A stretch of DNA of 36,526 nucleotides from Gemmatimonadota bacterium (GCA_012959595.1 DUCW01000183.1:37272-73797), one strand, 5' to 3'. Shown: positions 1 through 9,458, counted from the first letter of the stretch. The notes: a model not told the origin generated them from the sequence alone. Program-made: numbers and translations.

Positions 1-2047
1 CAAAAATAGTGAAATCATGGTTCAGATTATGGTTATCAATAAGGTTGACAAAAATCTGGCCATCTCCAGTATCCCTGCCGCGGGTAGAGGTGCCCACTGT
101 TCCCCGCCAGTGTGCTAAAAGTCCGATTTCATCTCTAGTATACTCAGAGTGACCCGCATACTCATTCGCTCCTGGACTCAATCCCTGGATGACGAAATTA
201 CTGACCACCCTATGAAACGTTAATCCATTCAGTTGGCCATTCTCTGCCAAATTCTTGAACCTATACGCATGTGTAGGTGCCAGATCTGGTATCAGTGCAA
301 CTGGAATCTCTCCTCCCCGCTCCATGTGAAGAGTGACAACCGTATTTTCCATCTGTTCCAGCTCTATCCGAGAGGGCATGGGAAGGCGATCCAAAACCTG
401 AGGATCTACAGGCCAATCCTTACCGGTCCAGACCTTCAAAATTTCCGAGACTCTGTTAGCTATCACAGGATCATAATCCCGGAGGTATGGCTCCAGGGAT
501 ATCACCTGCCTCGATCCTCCGAATTCTCCTAGTCTTTCTAGGAGAGCCATTCTCGGATTACGATATGTCTGTTTCCGTTCTTGGGACATTCTCTTCAAGG
601 ATTCCACCAGAGGCTCAATAGCTTCGTGCGAATTGGGAGACCCTTCAAGTAGCTGTGCTACTGTCAAAATCAGGAACGGATCAATACTACCTAATTGAGC
701 TATGAGGACGGAATCAATATCGTCACCTTCGATTGCAAATAAAGCCTGCACTGCATGAACAAGCACATTTGAATCAGTGTCCTCCATCAGACCGAGTAGT
801 ACATCTAGATTTCCTGTGATCGCAGCGGCTCTAGCAGCATAAGATCTGGCAAATGGGCTCTGGTGGGAAACAAAATCCTCAATCAAGAGGTCTCCCCGTT
901 CACTAGATACTTCAGCCAACGCAACCAAAGCATGTGCCGCTCTGTGCCAATTATGAGGCTCCTGAGCAGAAGGATCTGAAATCAAAGAAGACAGCACAGC
1001 CTCAAATTCGTCCCCCCCTGTACATTCTCCACCTATTAGATTCAGAGCTGCTAATGACACATGTAAGTTCTCATCTTCAACCTTGGATAGTAGCAACTGA
1101 CATCCTTCCATATCTCGGGTTCGATTCGCATATGATTTTACTGCCTCCATTCGCACCATCGGTGAAGGATCTGATAACCCACCCTCTATGACCTGCAAAT
1201 CTCCTTCTAATTGTTGGCCCATAGCCAACATCGCTATCCTCCGGACCCCTGAATCTGCATCCTTGGTCGCCTGGATTAAGGTCTCAATCTCTACATTTTT
1301 CAGAGAGGATAGAGCCAGAATTGCCACCCTCCGAATGGTTGCTCTGGATTCCCATTCGGTCACCTTGCCGTCACCATCGGTTCCAGTATATCCTAGAAGC
1401 TCCTGCAGAAGTCGTACTACTCTAGCGGGCGGCTCATCGGTGCCGAACTGCAGTCCTCGAACCATAGACTCCAAACCCATAGCAACCCCGAGTACAACAG
1501 GCCGTTCCACCACCGAAATACCTTGCTCGAACATTTCAAGTAAAGCATTAACGACAAGCTGGTTTTTACTCTGGTTCGAGAAGGAAAGGCGTCCTAAAGT
1601 TCGAGCTATACCCCCCTTCACCTCTGCATTCTCTTCAACCAAAAGATGCTCTAGAAGGGTGTCGGCCACCTCATCACCGTCTGTCCGAAATACTGCCTGC
1701 CCTAATGCATTTACAGCAGAGAGACGCACCAGCCAATCCTGAGATTCCAAAGCTCTAGCGATCCTTGGAACATGCTCTTCCGACTCGAAGCGCCCCAACC
1801 CTTCAACGGCTAAGCGCTGGAGAGCAGGATCTGGATCATCTAGAGCTGAAATTATAGAAGACATACCATGCTTTCCACGATTATCAATCTCATCAAAGAC
1901 AGCTTGGTATTGTCCATCATCTAATCCGTCGCCACAACCTGACAACAGAATCGCCCCCAACAGAAACAGTTTTGATAACCTTTCTCCACCATTCTTTATT
2001 ACAGGTAACAACTCTGTATAGGGATCAATAATCAGCTGGAAAGGCAT
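1..2047 (-). CDS. HEAT-repeat lipoprotein with C-terminal cyclophilin-type peptidyl-prolyl isomerase domain (3' end missing)
   Basis: I translated this open frame by hand: it is uninterrupted from ATG at 2047 to the window edge (about 682 codons) and has no stop inside. A strong ribosome site (GAGGAG, 5-7 nt upstream) lies inside the last codons of the symporter gene, so the two are co-transcribed. The N terminus has a late hydrophobic stretch ending in LLSGC, a lipobox with Cys near residue 38. The middle (about 45-550) is a series of roughly 35-residue helical units with D-x-x-x-x-V-R/A-x-x-A patterns typical of HEAT repeats. The end matches cyclophilin: TFHRVVSNFVIQG, then GTVGTSTRGRDTGDGQIFVN and a following NHDFTIF. 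Known for the family: cyclophilins isomerise X-Pro bonds. Inferred: an envelope-anchored folding factor whose HEAT part binds client or partner proteins. The domain order is clear; the substrate is unknown. Confidence 0.88.
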   Translation of the reverse strand, partial: MPFQLIIDPYTELLPVIKNGGERLSKLFLLGAILLSGCGDGLDDGQYQAVFDEIDNRGKHGMSSIISALDDPDPALQRLAVEGLGRFESEEHVPRIARALESQDWLVRLSAVNALGQAVFRTDGDEVADTLLEHLLVEENAEVKGGIARTLGRLSFSNQSKNQLVVNALLEMFEQGISVVERPVVLGVAMGLESMVRGLQFGTDEPPARVVRLLQELLGYTGTDGDGKVTEWESRATIRRVAILALSSLKNVEIETLIQATKDADSGVRRIAMLAMGQQLEGDLQVIEGGLSDPSPMVRMEAVKSYANRTRDMEGCQLLLSKVEDENLHVSLAALNLIGGECTGGDEFEAVLSSLISDPSAQEPHNWHRAAHALVALAEVSSERGDLLIEDFVSHQSPFARSYAARAAAITGNLDVLLGLMEDTDSNVLVHAVQALFAIEGDDIDSVLIAQLGSIDPFLILTVAQLLEGSPNSHEAIEPLVESLKRMSQERKQTYRNPRMALLERLGEFGGSRQVISLEPYLRDYDPVIANRVSEILKVWTGKDWPVDPQVLDRLPMPSRIELEQMENTVVTLHMERGGEIPVALIPDLAPTHAYRFKNLAENGQLNGLTFHRVVSNFVIQGLSPGANEYAGHSEYTRDEIGLLAHWRGTVGTSTRGRDTGDGQIFVNLIDNHNLNHDFTIF

Positions 2048-2051
2048 TCTC

Positions 2052-3326
2052 TCAAACTCCTCTGTCGGGTAACTCCAACTCTCCTTCGCTACGAGCGATG
2101 ACTGCAGCACAGCACAAATCACCCGTCACGTTTACTGCAGTTCTCAACATGTCTAAGATACGGTCAACACCCAAGATCAGAGCGATCCCAGCTTGTACAT
2201 GTGCTCCTAACCCCACCGAGTTGAGTACAATGATCAAGGTTATGATTCCTGCACTGGGAACTCCAGCCGCACCTACAGAAGCTAGTGTTGCTGTCATTAC
2301 AACCACCAGCTGCTCTCCCACCCCTAAGGGTATTCCATAGATTTGAGCTATAAACATTACTGCCACAGCCTGATATAGGGCGGTTCCGTCCATATTAATA
2401 GTTGCCCCCAGAGGAAGAACGAAACTTGAAACAGACTTCGAAACTCCAAGATTTTCTTCGGCAGTCTCCATGGTGAGTGGAAGTGTCGCACTGGAAGATG
2501 AAGTTGAAAAAGCTACCAAGGGAACGGAAGACATTCTAGAGAAAAACGTTCTTGGCTTTATTCTAGCAAAAAAACGAACCGCTGATGTATAGGTGATCAG
2601 CACGTGTAGGAATAGTCCTGCCACTACGACCAAAGCGTAGACAAGTAGACTTCGCAACAGATCTAGACCAAACTGGGCTACAATGGGAGCGATCAATGCA
2701 AAAACTGCGACAGGTGCAAGTTTCATAATCCAACCTATGACCACCACCGAGGCACCGTTGATTCCCTCGAAAAATCCCAGTACTGCATCTCTCTTTTTGA
2801 ATTCCAGAGTACTTATAGCTGCTCCAAATACGATGGTAAAAAATATCAAAGCCAGTAAATCGAACTCTGCTGCTGCCTGCACCGGATTTCTAGGAATTAT
2901 GTTCAATAAAGTCTCTACTACTCCAGGTGCATTTTCTGCGAGATCAACTCTACCTACAGCATCCTGTTCGAATCTAGAAGACAGTGCATTGCGCGTCGCT
3001 TCGTCGATACCGTTACCCGGACGGACCAGATTGGATATGCCTAAACCAATCATGACTGCTACAGCTGTAGTAGTCATGTAGTAACCGATTGTTTTACCTC
3101 CAATCCTTCCTAATTTCCTGAGATCCCCAAGAGAGGCCGTGCCCAGCATCAGACTAGCCACTACTAATGGGATGACTACCATCGTTATTCCTTGGATCCA
3201 AGCTGTACCTAAGGGTTCTAGAGCCTGTAGTATATTCTTCAGCCAATTGAGGCTAAGAGCATTAGCTACTACACCAGTCAAGACTCCGCTCAATAGTCCA
3301 ATCAAAATTTTGGTGGGTAATCCCAT
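2052..3326 (-). CDS. Dicarboxylate/amino acid:cation symporter (DAACS, SLC1-type)
   Basis: This 424-residue integral membrane protein has the length and hydrophobic pattern of the glutamate/aspartate/C4-dicarboxylate symporter family (GltP, GltT, DctA). Signature elements are present: the serine-rich re-entrant loop STSSSSATLPL (275-285), the NMDGTALY motif (311-318), and the final binding-site helix DRILDMLRTAVNVTGD (388-403). Members carry acidic amino acids or dicarboxylates into the cell with Na+ or H+. The substrate cannot be fixed from sequence alone. The start ATG at 3326 has AGGA about 7 nt upstream. The gene is divergent from the lactate permease and runs directly into the lipoprotein gene (stop to ATG 4 nt), suggesting one transcript. 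Confidence 0.93.
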   Translation of the reverse strand: MGLPTKILIGLLSGVLTGVVANALSLNWLKNILQALEPLGTAWIQGITMVVIPLVVASLMLGTASLGDLRKLGRIGGKTIGYYMTTTAVAVMIGLGISNLVRPGNGIDEATRNALSSRFEQDAVGRVDLAENAPGVVETLLNIIPRNPVQAAAEFDLLALIFFTIVFGAAISTLEFKKRDAVLGFFEGINGASVVVIGWIMKLAPVAVFALIAPIVAQFGLDLLRSLLVYALVVVAGLFLHVLITYTSAVRFFARIKPRTFFSRMSSVPLVAFSTSSSSATLPLTMETAEENLGVSKSVSSFVLPLGATINMDGTALYQAVAVMFIAQIYGIPLGVGEQLVVVMTATLASVGAAGVPSAGIITLIIVLNSVGLGAHVQAGIALILGVDRILDMLRTAVNVTGDLCCAAVIARSEGELELPDRGV

Positions 3327-3564
3327 GGAGTTTTCCTATCTCGAAAATGTTTAGGTATCGTGAACGCGAAAATAGAGGATAGCTATCATCGCAGACAAGG
3401 TGCCACCAACATCTCCAATCTATCTCATGGAACAATCTGTTCTGTGTTCAGCCGATCAACCTCACTCTTTTCGGAACATTAATGACACCGCATGTTGCCT
3501 ATTCAGTACCAATGTCAAAGGTTCCCTCAGGCAAAAACATTCTACCATTATCAAAGAGGTACCA

Positions 3565-5253
3565 GTGAGCTCAGGAACATTAGCAGGGCTAGCCAGCCTT
3601 CCAATTCTTCTGGCAGGAACATTATTAGTGGGTTTTCGTACTCCGGCCAGGATTGCAATGCCAATTGTCTACGTAACTGCCGCTGTCATTGCTTTCTATT
3701 TTTGGGACATGTCTTTGGCTAATGTTGCCGCATCATCAGTGGAAGGATTATTTACTACTTTTGACCTACTGCTGATTATTTTTGGTGCCATATTCCTGCT
3801 AAATACACTGGAAAGATCAGGCGGTGTCTCAGCAATCCGGAGGAGTTTCAATAGTATCAGTGACGACAGGAGAATCCAGGTAGTCATTTTAGCTTGGCTT
3901 TTCGGATCATTCATAGAAGGGGCTTCTGGCTTTGGAACTCCCGCTGCTGTAGCTGCTCCACTAATGGTAGCCATGGGATTCCCAGCAGCTGGTGCTGTAA
4001 TGCTGGGGATGATGATACAAAGTACCCCTGTGACTTTTGGGGCAGTCGGCACTCCAATCTTGGTCGGTGTCCAGGAGGGAGTAGCTAGTCCTGAATTCTT
4101 AGCTATGCTGACAGCCTCCGGGGTCACTATGGGTCAATATGTAAACGCAGTAGCCGTCCGAGCCGCCGTCATTCATGGAATCACTGGTACTTTAATGCCG
4201 ACGCTAATGGTGGTGATGATGACCCGTTTCTTTGGAGCAAACCGTTCCTGGACTGAAGGATTATCGATTCTCCCATTCACATTATTCGGTGGAATAGCTT
4301 TTACAGTCCCCTATGTTATGACCGCATGGATCCTAGGTCCCGAATTTCCTTCGCTTGTAGGTGGGCTCGTAGGGTTAGCCATTGTTTCTTTTACAACCCG
4401 GCGGGGATTCCTTGTACCTGAAGATACCTGGGACTTTCCTGATCGTAAGAATTGGCCCTCAGATTGGAACAGCGACCTAGATGAGAAATCGAATAAGGTA
4501 GAGGAAAGGGCACATATGTCATCTCCTAAGGCTTGGGCACCCTACTTGATATTAGCTTTCTTTCTAATCCTAAGTCGACTCCCTTCTCTCCCAGTTGGTG
4601 CAGTTCTGAGAAGCCTGAGGTTCGAGTGGACAGAAATACTAGGTACATCCATTACCGCTGGAACCACACCGTTATACCTTCCCGGAACCATCATGATCGT
4701 AGTGGTTGTCATAACAGCCTTCATGCATCGTATGGATCCCAGTAGCCTGAAGAGTGCATTCGTCGATTCTAGTAAAGTCCTTGCTGGAGCTGGATTTGTA
4801 CTCGTATTTACGGTCCCTATGGTTAAAGTTTATATAAACTCAGGAATCAATGATTCTGGTTTTGCGTCGATGCCCCTTGCAATGGCAGATTGGGTTGCCA
4901 CCACCGTAGGCGGTATCTGGCCATTATTTGCTGGCCCAACAGGAGCATTGGGAGCATTCATCGCTGGCTCAAACACCGTGAGCAATTTAATGTTTGCCGC
5001 TTTCCAACATGAGGTCGCAGTTCGTCTAACCATCTCGAGTGCGATGATAGTGGCACTCCAAGCTGTAGGTGCAGCAGCTGGTAACATGATCGCAATCCAT
5101 AACGTTGTAGCTGCGTCAGCAACCGTTGGTCTTTTAGGAAAAGAGGGGGCTACACTAAGAAAAACTATCCTTCCCACGATATATTATCTTCTGGTGGTTG
5201 GTTTATTAGGCATGGTCGCAGTTTCCATCCTAAAAACTCCTGGCCCCTTATAA
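3565..5253 (+). CDS. L-lactate permease family transporter
   Basis: Polytopic membrane protein of the LctP/LldP family, which imports lactate or glycolate by H+ symport. The motif GSFIEGASGFGTPAAVAAPLM followed by GMMIQSTPVTFGAVGTP is characteristic, as is the late segment FAGPTGALGAFIAGSNTVSN. The frame is open from 3400, but the first 55 residues there are non-hydrophobic and lack family character. I place the start at GTG 3565 (VSSGTLAGLASLP), which has AGAGG five nt upstream and gives 562 residues, the usual family size. The gene is divergent from the symporter, with a shared regulatory region of roughly 240 nt. Together the two genes suggest use of small organic acids. Alternative: an earlier start at 3400 or 3427. 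Confidence 0.92.
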   Translation: MSSGTLAGLASLPILLAGTLLVGFRTPARIAMPIVYVTAAVIAFYFWDMSLANVAASSVEGLFTTFDLLLIIFGAIFLLNTLERSGGVSAIRRSFNSISDDRRIQVVILAWLFGSFIEGASGFGTPAAVAAPLMVAMGFPAAGAVMLGMMIQSTPVTFGAVGTPILVGVQEGVASPEFLAMLTASGVTMGQYVNAVAVRAAVIHGITGTLMPTLMVVMMTRFFGANRSWTEGLSILPFTLFGGIAFTVPYVMTAWILGPEFPSLVGGLVGLAIVSFTTRRGFLVPEDTWDFPDRKNWPSDWNSDLDEKSNKVEERAHMSSPKAWAPYLILAFFLILSRLPSLPVGAVLRSLRFEWTEILGTSITAGTTPLYLPGTIMIVVVVITAFMHRMDPSSLKSAFVDSSKVLAGAGFVLVFTVPMVKVYINSGINDSGFASMPLAMADWVATTVGGIWPLFAGPTGALGAFIAGSNTVSNLMFAAFQHEVAVRLTISSAMIVALQAVGAAAGNMIAIHNVVAASATVGLLGKEGATLRKTILPTIYYLLVVGLLGMVAVSILKTPGPL

Positions 5254-5320
5254 ATAAGTATCCGGAATATGGGTGCCTATGACCTCACGAGATTAATTGA
5301 GACCCATTTCCACTATTCTT

Positions 5321-5344
5321 CTTAAAGAGACAGTTTTAAGTTTT
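5321..5344 (+). terminator. Weak A/T-rich hairpin with short T run after the lactate permease gene
   Basis: CTTAAA (5321-5326) and TTTAAG (5335-5340) form a six-pair stem directly followed by TTTT. It sits about 70 nt after the permease stop and is correctly oriented to end that transcript. The stem is A/T-rich and the T run is short, so it is only a weak candidate. Confidence 0.3.
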
Positions 5345-5421
5345 GGCATATTATTGTCATGCTTCAAATGATGGAGCATCCAAACCCATTAAAACTAAAA
5401 GCAATCGGACTTAGGTATTAA

Positions 5422-5442
5422 CTGTATTTTGCGTTTATACAG
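5422..5442 (-). terminator. Hairpin immediately after the HExxH gene
   Basis: CTGTAT (5422-5427) pairs with ATACAG (5437-5442) around a nine-base loop. On the minus strand it begins one base after the TGA at 5446-5444, so it could be the 3' end of the gyrB transcript. There is no strong T run after it. Confidence 0.25.
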
Positions 5443-5443
5443 A

Positions 5444-6028
5444 TCAACTTTTTCGACCCGCATATGGTAGCCCAGGGATAAATAACCGCGACTGGATTTC
5501 TTCTTCTGCAGGAAAAAAATTTTTCGTACAATTTTCAAATCTACCTTGCAGGTCAAATGCAACAGACTCTAAAGGAATCGTCATATAGTTAAATCCGCTT
5601 TGTACAAAAGAGCTGACGTACCTTCTGGCAAATTCGTGTATGCCAAGAATCTTAAACTGTACCACATGCACCAGTTCATGGAAGAGAATAGAGTGGGAAA
5701 GAGGCCCAGCCGTCTGGGTTTCACTTATCAGAATCACATCCCCAAAGGTAATGGCGGCCCAAACATCAAAATCCAGCGGCACAGATTCTCCCGCATCTTC
5801 AAAAGCACTGTAAAAAGAAGGATTATCAATTACAGGAACTCTTCTGATTCTCACTCTGTCCAACGTATCTCTATTGAAAAATCCTTGAAGTGCGGCCAGG
5901 GTAGTCTCAGACAAGGGCTCAGCTAGTGCCCTATGTATTGTACGCTGATTCATAATCCAAGAACTGGCGTTGTCCACTAAATAAGACACTTGCTCCTGGA
6001 TGCTCAGACCTCGTATTGTATTCACCAT
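5444..6028 (-). CDS. Putative cytoplasmic HExxH metallopeptidase-like protein
   Basis: A 194-residue protein that I cannot name. It contains HELVHVVQ at 117-124 (a zinc-binding HExxH, H117 and H121, general base E118). A glutamate in PLESVAFDLQGRF (E154) lies 33 residues later, a spacing compatible with the third zinc ligand of gluzincin peptidases. No signal peptide or membrane segment is visible, so it probably acts in the cytoplasm. It begins 6 nt after the gyrB stop and is almost certainly co-transcribed with gyrB; that linkage does not by itself define a function. The zinc-site reading is seen in sequence; protease activity is inferred. Confidence 0.75.
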   Translation of the reverse strand: MVNTIRGLSIQEQVSYLVDNASSWIMNQRTIHRALAEPLSETTLAALQGFFNRDTLDRVRIRRVPVIDNPSFYSAFEDAGESVPLDFDVWAAITFGDVILISETQTAGPLSHSILFHELVHVVQFKILGIHEFARRYVSSFVQSGFNYMTIPLESVAFDLQGRFENCTKNFFPAEEEIQSRLFIPGLPYAGRKS

Positions 6029-6034
6029 TGATTT

Positions 6035-7972
6035 TTATATGTCGAGATTCTTGACATATTTTGCGTGTTTAGTAATAAATTCTTTTCTAGGCTGAACTTC
6101 CTCCCCCATTAAGTCTCGGAACGTCTTCTCAGCTGTTGTAGAATTTTCAACGGTTACCTGATGAATCGTTCTGTTATCAGGATCCATCGTTGTTTTCCAC
6201 AACTGCCCAGGATTCATCTCCCCCAAACCCTTATAGCGTTGAATTTGGACCCCCGCTCCTTCTTTACCTTTCTTTCCATTTGAGAAACGGTCCATATACT
6301 TTTCCCGGTCCTCTTCAGAATAAGCATAATACTCTTTCTTCCCCTTCTTGAGTTGATAAAGGGGTGGATTAGCAATATACACATAGCCCTGCGTTATCAA
6401 ACTCTCCATCTCCCTGTAAAAAAAGGTGAGCAAGAGGGTTCTTATATGAGCCCCATCTACATCAGCATCAGTCATTATTATTATTTTATGGTAACGAGCT
6501 TTTTCGATGTTGAATTCCTCTCCAATCCCGCAACCGATAGCGGTGATCATGGCACCAATCTCTTCATTCGACAGAATTTTATCTGCTCTAGCTTTTTCCA
6601 CGTTCAGTATTTTTCCCTTCAATGGAAGAATTGCCTGGAATGAACGATCACGACCCTGCTTTGCACTTCCCCCTGCGCTATCTCCCTCTACCAGGTAGAT
6701 TTCTGTAAGTGAAGGGTCCGAGATTGAACAGTCTGCTAGTTTGCCCGGAAGAACACCTCCCTCCAGTGCACTTTTCTTACGAGCTAAATCTCTCGCCTTA
6801 CGGGCTGCTTCTCTCGCCCATTTTGCCGAAAGAGATTTCCCGATAATAGCCTTAGCAGCCTTTGGATGTTCCTCAAGGAAAACTCCAAGGTGCTCATTAA
6901 CTATAGCTTCCACTGCACCCCTGACTTCACTGTTCCCCAGTTTAGTTTTCGTTTGTCCTTCGAATTGGGGTTCCATCACCTTGACACTAAGAATGCATAT
7001 GAGCCCTTCTCTTACATCATCCCCCGACAGACTTTCATCGCTCTTCTTGAACAGTTTGTTCCGGCGAGCGTAGTCGTTGATAGTCCTAGTTAGAGCCGCC
7101 TTTAAACCTGTCAGGTGAGCTCCCCCTTCGTGAGTATTGATATTATTGACGAAGGTCGAAGTATGCTCTCGAAAACTCTCATTGTACTGCAGTGCCACTT
7201 CTACATCTGCTTCCTCCCTACTAGCACCAAAATAAACCACCTCTTCATGAAGTGGCTTCCTGTTACCCCTGACATACTCTACGAAAGAACTCAGACCTCC
7301 TTCATACTGATGAACTTGCTCTGAGCCATCTCTGTCGTCTGTGAGTACGATTTTCAATCCTCTATTGAGGAATGCCATCTCTCTCAATCGATCGTTCAGA
7401 ATGTCAAATTGATAGACAAGTTCCGTAAAAATCTCAGAGTCAGGATGAAAAACCACCTGAGTTCCACTGCCTTTTTCTTTGCCTACTACTTCCAGATCCT
7501 TTTGCTTGACTCCTCTTTCATAGCGCTGATGGAAACGCTGTCCATCACGAACAATCTCTACTTCAAGCCAGTCAGAAAGAGCATTGACGACACTTACCCC
7601 AACACCATGAAGTCCGCCAGAGACTTTGTAAGAATCTTTGTCGAATTTTCCGCCAGCGTGCAGAGTGGTCATTGCCAATTCCACACCCGGAACACCTTCC
7701 TCAGGGTGAATATCAACTGGGATCCCTCTTCCGTCATCTATGACACGAACTGATCCATCCTTTAGCAAGGACACCCTTATTTCTTTACAGAATCCTGCCA
7801 TAGCTTCATCGATCGAGTTGTCCACTACCTCATAGACCAGGTGATGCAACCCTCTAGTCGACGTCGAACCTATGTACATACCTGGCCTTTTCCGCACCGC
7901 ATCTAAACCTTTCAGTACGGTAATCTGTCCAGCTGTATAGTCACTTTGCTTATCTTTTGCTTTCTTGGCCAT
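6035..7972 (-). CDS. gyrB: DNA gyrase subunit B
   Basis: GyrB, the ATPase subunit of DNA gyrase, which introduces negative supercoils together with GyrA. Seen in order: GHKL ATPase motifs YEVVDNSIDEA (47-57, catalytic Glu at 48) and DDGRGIPVDIHPEEG; GGLHGVGVSVVNALS; the TOPRIM motif EGDSAGGSAKQGRDRSFQA; the metal-binding MTDADVDGAHI; and the C-terminal QRYKGLGEMNPGQLW. At 645 residues it is the short GyrB type lacking the extra ~165-residue insertion of the E. coli protein. The closely related ParE cannot be wholly excluded, but linkage to recF and dciA favours GyrB. The start ATG 7972 gives the family-typical N terminus. It lies 62 nt after dciA. Confidence 0.97.
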   Translation of the reverse strand: MAKKAKDKQSDYTAGQITVLKGLDAVRKRPGMYIGSTSTRGLHHLVYEVVDNSIDEAMAGFCKEIRVSLLKDGSVRVIDDGRGIPVDIHPEEGVPGVELAMTTLHAGGKFDKDSYKVSGGLHGVGVSVVNALSDWLEVEIVRDGQRFHQRYERGVKQKDLEVVGKEKGSGTQVVFHPDSEIFTELVYQFDILNDRLREMAFLNRGLKIVLTDDRDGSEQVHQYEGGLSSFVEYVRGNRKPLHEEVVYFGASREEADVEVALQYNESFREHTSTFVNNINTHEGGAHLTGLKAALTRTINDYARRNKLFKKSDESLSGDDVREGLICILSVKVMEPQFEGQTKTKLGNSEVRGAVEAIVNEHLGVFLEEHPKAAKAIIGKSLSAKWAREAARKARDLARKKSALEGGVLPGKLADCSISDPSLTEIYLVEGDSAGGSAKQGRDRSFQAILPLKGKILNVEKARADKILSNEEIGAMITAIGCGIGEEFNIEKARYHKIIIMTDADVDGAHIRTLLLTFFYREMESLITQGYVYIANPPLYQLKKGKKEYYAYSEEDREKYMDRFSNGKKGKEGAGVQIQRYKGLGEMNPGQLWKTTMDPDNRTIHQVTVENSTTAEKTFRDLMGEEVQPRKEFITKHAKYVKNLDI

Positions 7973-8034
7973 CCACCACTCACTTGGTTTTTGAGGTCTC
8001 GTTATTGTTATCTTACACTAAAGTCAGACTTAAA

Positions 8035-8340
8035 TCACTTTTCCATCAACCTAAAGATGATTCGTTCTAGTTTTGCCTCCTTAGGAAGGCCTTGGTTAAT
8101 CTTAGCTAGTAATGTCTTCTTAATGAAACTTAGTTCGGTAAGCCATATACTACTCTGAACATCAACAAACAAGGTGGCTCCCTGCACTGCCTTAGCTTCC
8201 GTTACTTTGGCGATTTTTTTCCCTGCCACTGAATCCCAGCTGTCCAGAATATCAGTTCGGGAAATTTGGGTAGCAAGTCCACGTTTTTTTAGGATTATAT
8301 CTAGAAAATCTCCAATCTTTTCAGGCTGAGCATTCTTCAT
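8035..8340 (-). CDS. dciA: DciA-like DUF721 protein, probable replicative helicase loader
   Basis: A small basic protein of about 101 residues with the DUF721 fold signature: an N-terminal helix (KIGDFLDIILKKRGL), then the conserved W-x-x-V-A-G-x-x-I element (ILDSWDSVAGKKIAKVTEA), then GATLFVDVQSSIWLTELSFIKKTLLAKIN. DciA proteins help load the replicative helicase DnaB in bacteria lacking DnaC or DnaI. I chose ATG 8340 because it overlaps the recF stop as ATGA, a translational-coupling arrangement. The frame also extends ten residues upstream to 8370, which would overlap recF by 34 nt. The recF-dciA-gyrB order supports the call. Confidence 0.88.
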   Translation of the reverse strand: MKNAQPEKIGDFLDIILKKRGLATQISRTDILDSWDSVAGKKIAKVTEAKAVQGATLFVDVQSSIWLTELSFIKKTLLAKINQGLPKEAKLERIIFRLMEK

Positions 8341-9458
8341 GCGTATATTTTGCCGTCCCTGATTCCCCATTGGTAGAGATTCTCTCCATGGATTTGCACA
8401 TCACTTTCTTTAGGTGCCGTCATAATTACCTGGCCAAATCGATCTTGATCCATCAATGAAAGGACTCTCTCTCTCCTACCATCATCTAGCTCTGCAAACG
8501 CATCATCCAAAAGAAGAATCGGCTGGACCCCCCTTGAACCCAGAATAGTATCTCCTTCAATCAGCCTTAATGCCAAAGCTGCTGTTCTACGTTGACCCCC
8601 TGACCCAATCTCCCTGATTTCCCCTAGGGTTCTTCCTTCCTGCAAAGTCAGTAATAACTCATCGAGATGAGGGCCCTGACTAGTATTCTTCCTGAAAATA
8701 TCCCTCGACCAACTCTCCTCCAGTACTTGCAAGCATTTGGAATAAACTTGTTCCCTATTCCAATCCTCGATAGCGACTTTAGAGACATAGGACATTGAAG
8801 CAGAAATCTTACCACTGATCATCTCATAGTATCTGCGAAAATCTCCACTTCGTTCTTTAACCCAATCTGCTCTTGCTATCATAATCTCAGAAGCACTTCG
8901 AGCCAGAGAATCGTCCCACGCCCTCACTGCCATCATATCAGCACTGGAGCGTAAAGAAGCATTCCTTTGTGCAAGAATATGTTTGTAAGTTTGTAAAGAT
9001 CCTAGATAACCCTCCCGATTCAACGATAAGAGAACATCCAAATAACGACGGCGAGCACTGGGACCAGCATCAATAATACCTACATCAGCAGGTGAAAAAA
9101 CTACCGCCGCCAAGTGTCCAATCGCATCACCCACACGTGCAGGCTGATCTCCATTTATAGTTATTCTCCGTCGTCGACTAGACGTTTCATAGGCTGCGAC
9201 TATCTGGGTCGCCAATTTCCCTCCTTCCCCTGATTCGATTGAACCTTCGACTCTAAAAACATCTTCTCCAAAGGCTACCAAGTTCTGTGGTTTCGATCCC
9301 CTAAAAGACCTAAAGATTTCAAGGTAGTAGATAGCTTCCAGAAGATTTGACTTCCCCTGAGCATTTGGACCGACAATGGCAACTCCCTCTTCTGGAAAAG
9401 AAAGCTCTTGGACCCCAAGGTTTCGGAAAAGCCGGAGTTTCAGTTCGCTTAGATGCAA
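8337..9458 (-). CDS. recF: DNA replication and repair protein RecF
   Basis: RecF is an SMC-like ATPase that acts with RecO and RecR to load RecA at gaps. Visible: Walker A GPNAQGKSN (30-38), the ABC signature GSGGQRRTAALALR, and Walker B PILLLDDAFAELD near residue 320. The 373-residue length is typical. The start is TTG at 9458, giving MHLSELKLRLFRN like other RecF N termini. An ATG at 9474 is out of frame, and no in-frame ATG or GTG precedes the upstream stop. Its stop overlaps the dciA start. dnaA and dnaN, frequent neighbours of recF, are not in the window. Confidence 0.96.
   Translation of the reverse strand: MHLSELKLRLFRNLGVQELSFPEEGVAIVGPNAQGKSNLLEAIYYLEIFRSFRGSKPQNLVAFGEDVFRVEGSIESGEGGKLATQIVAAYETSSRRRRITINGDQPARVGDAIGHLAAVVFSPADVGIIDAGPSARRRYLDVLLSLNREGYLGSLQTYKHILAQRNASLRSSADMMAVRAWDDSLARSASEIMIARADWVKERSGDFRRYYEMISGKISASMSYVSKVAIEDWNREQVYSKCLQVLEESWSRDIFRKNTSQGPHLDELLLTLQEGRTLGEIREIGSGGQRRTAALALRLIEGDTILGSRGVQPILLLDDAFAELDDGRRERVLSLMDQDRFGQVIMTAPKESDVQIHGENLYQWGIRDGKIYA

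Noticed and set aside
233..1742. Plus-strand open frames of up to 184 residues
   Set aside because: They lie antisense to the HEAT-repeat/cyclophilin gene, whose minus-strand frame is open throughout and has clear domains.
3400..3564. N-terminal extension of the lactate permease
   Set aside because: Its residues are not family-like, and a GTG with AGAGG at 3565 gives the normal length.
5600..5926. Plus-strand open frame of 108 residues
   Set aside because: It is antisense to the HExxH gene and has no ribosome site or family resemblance.
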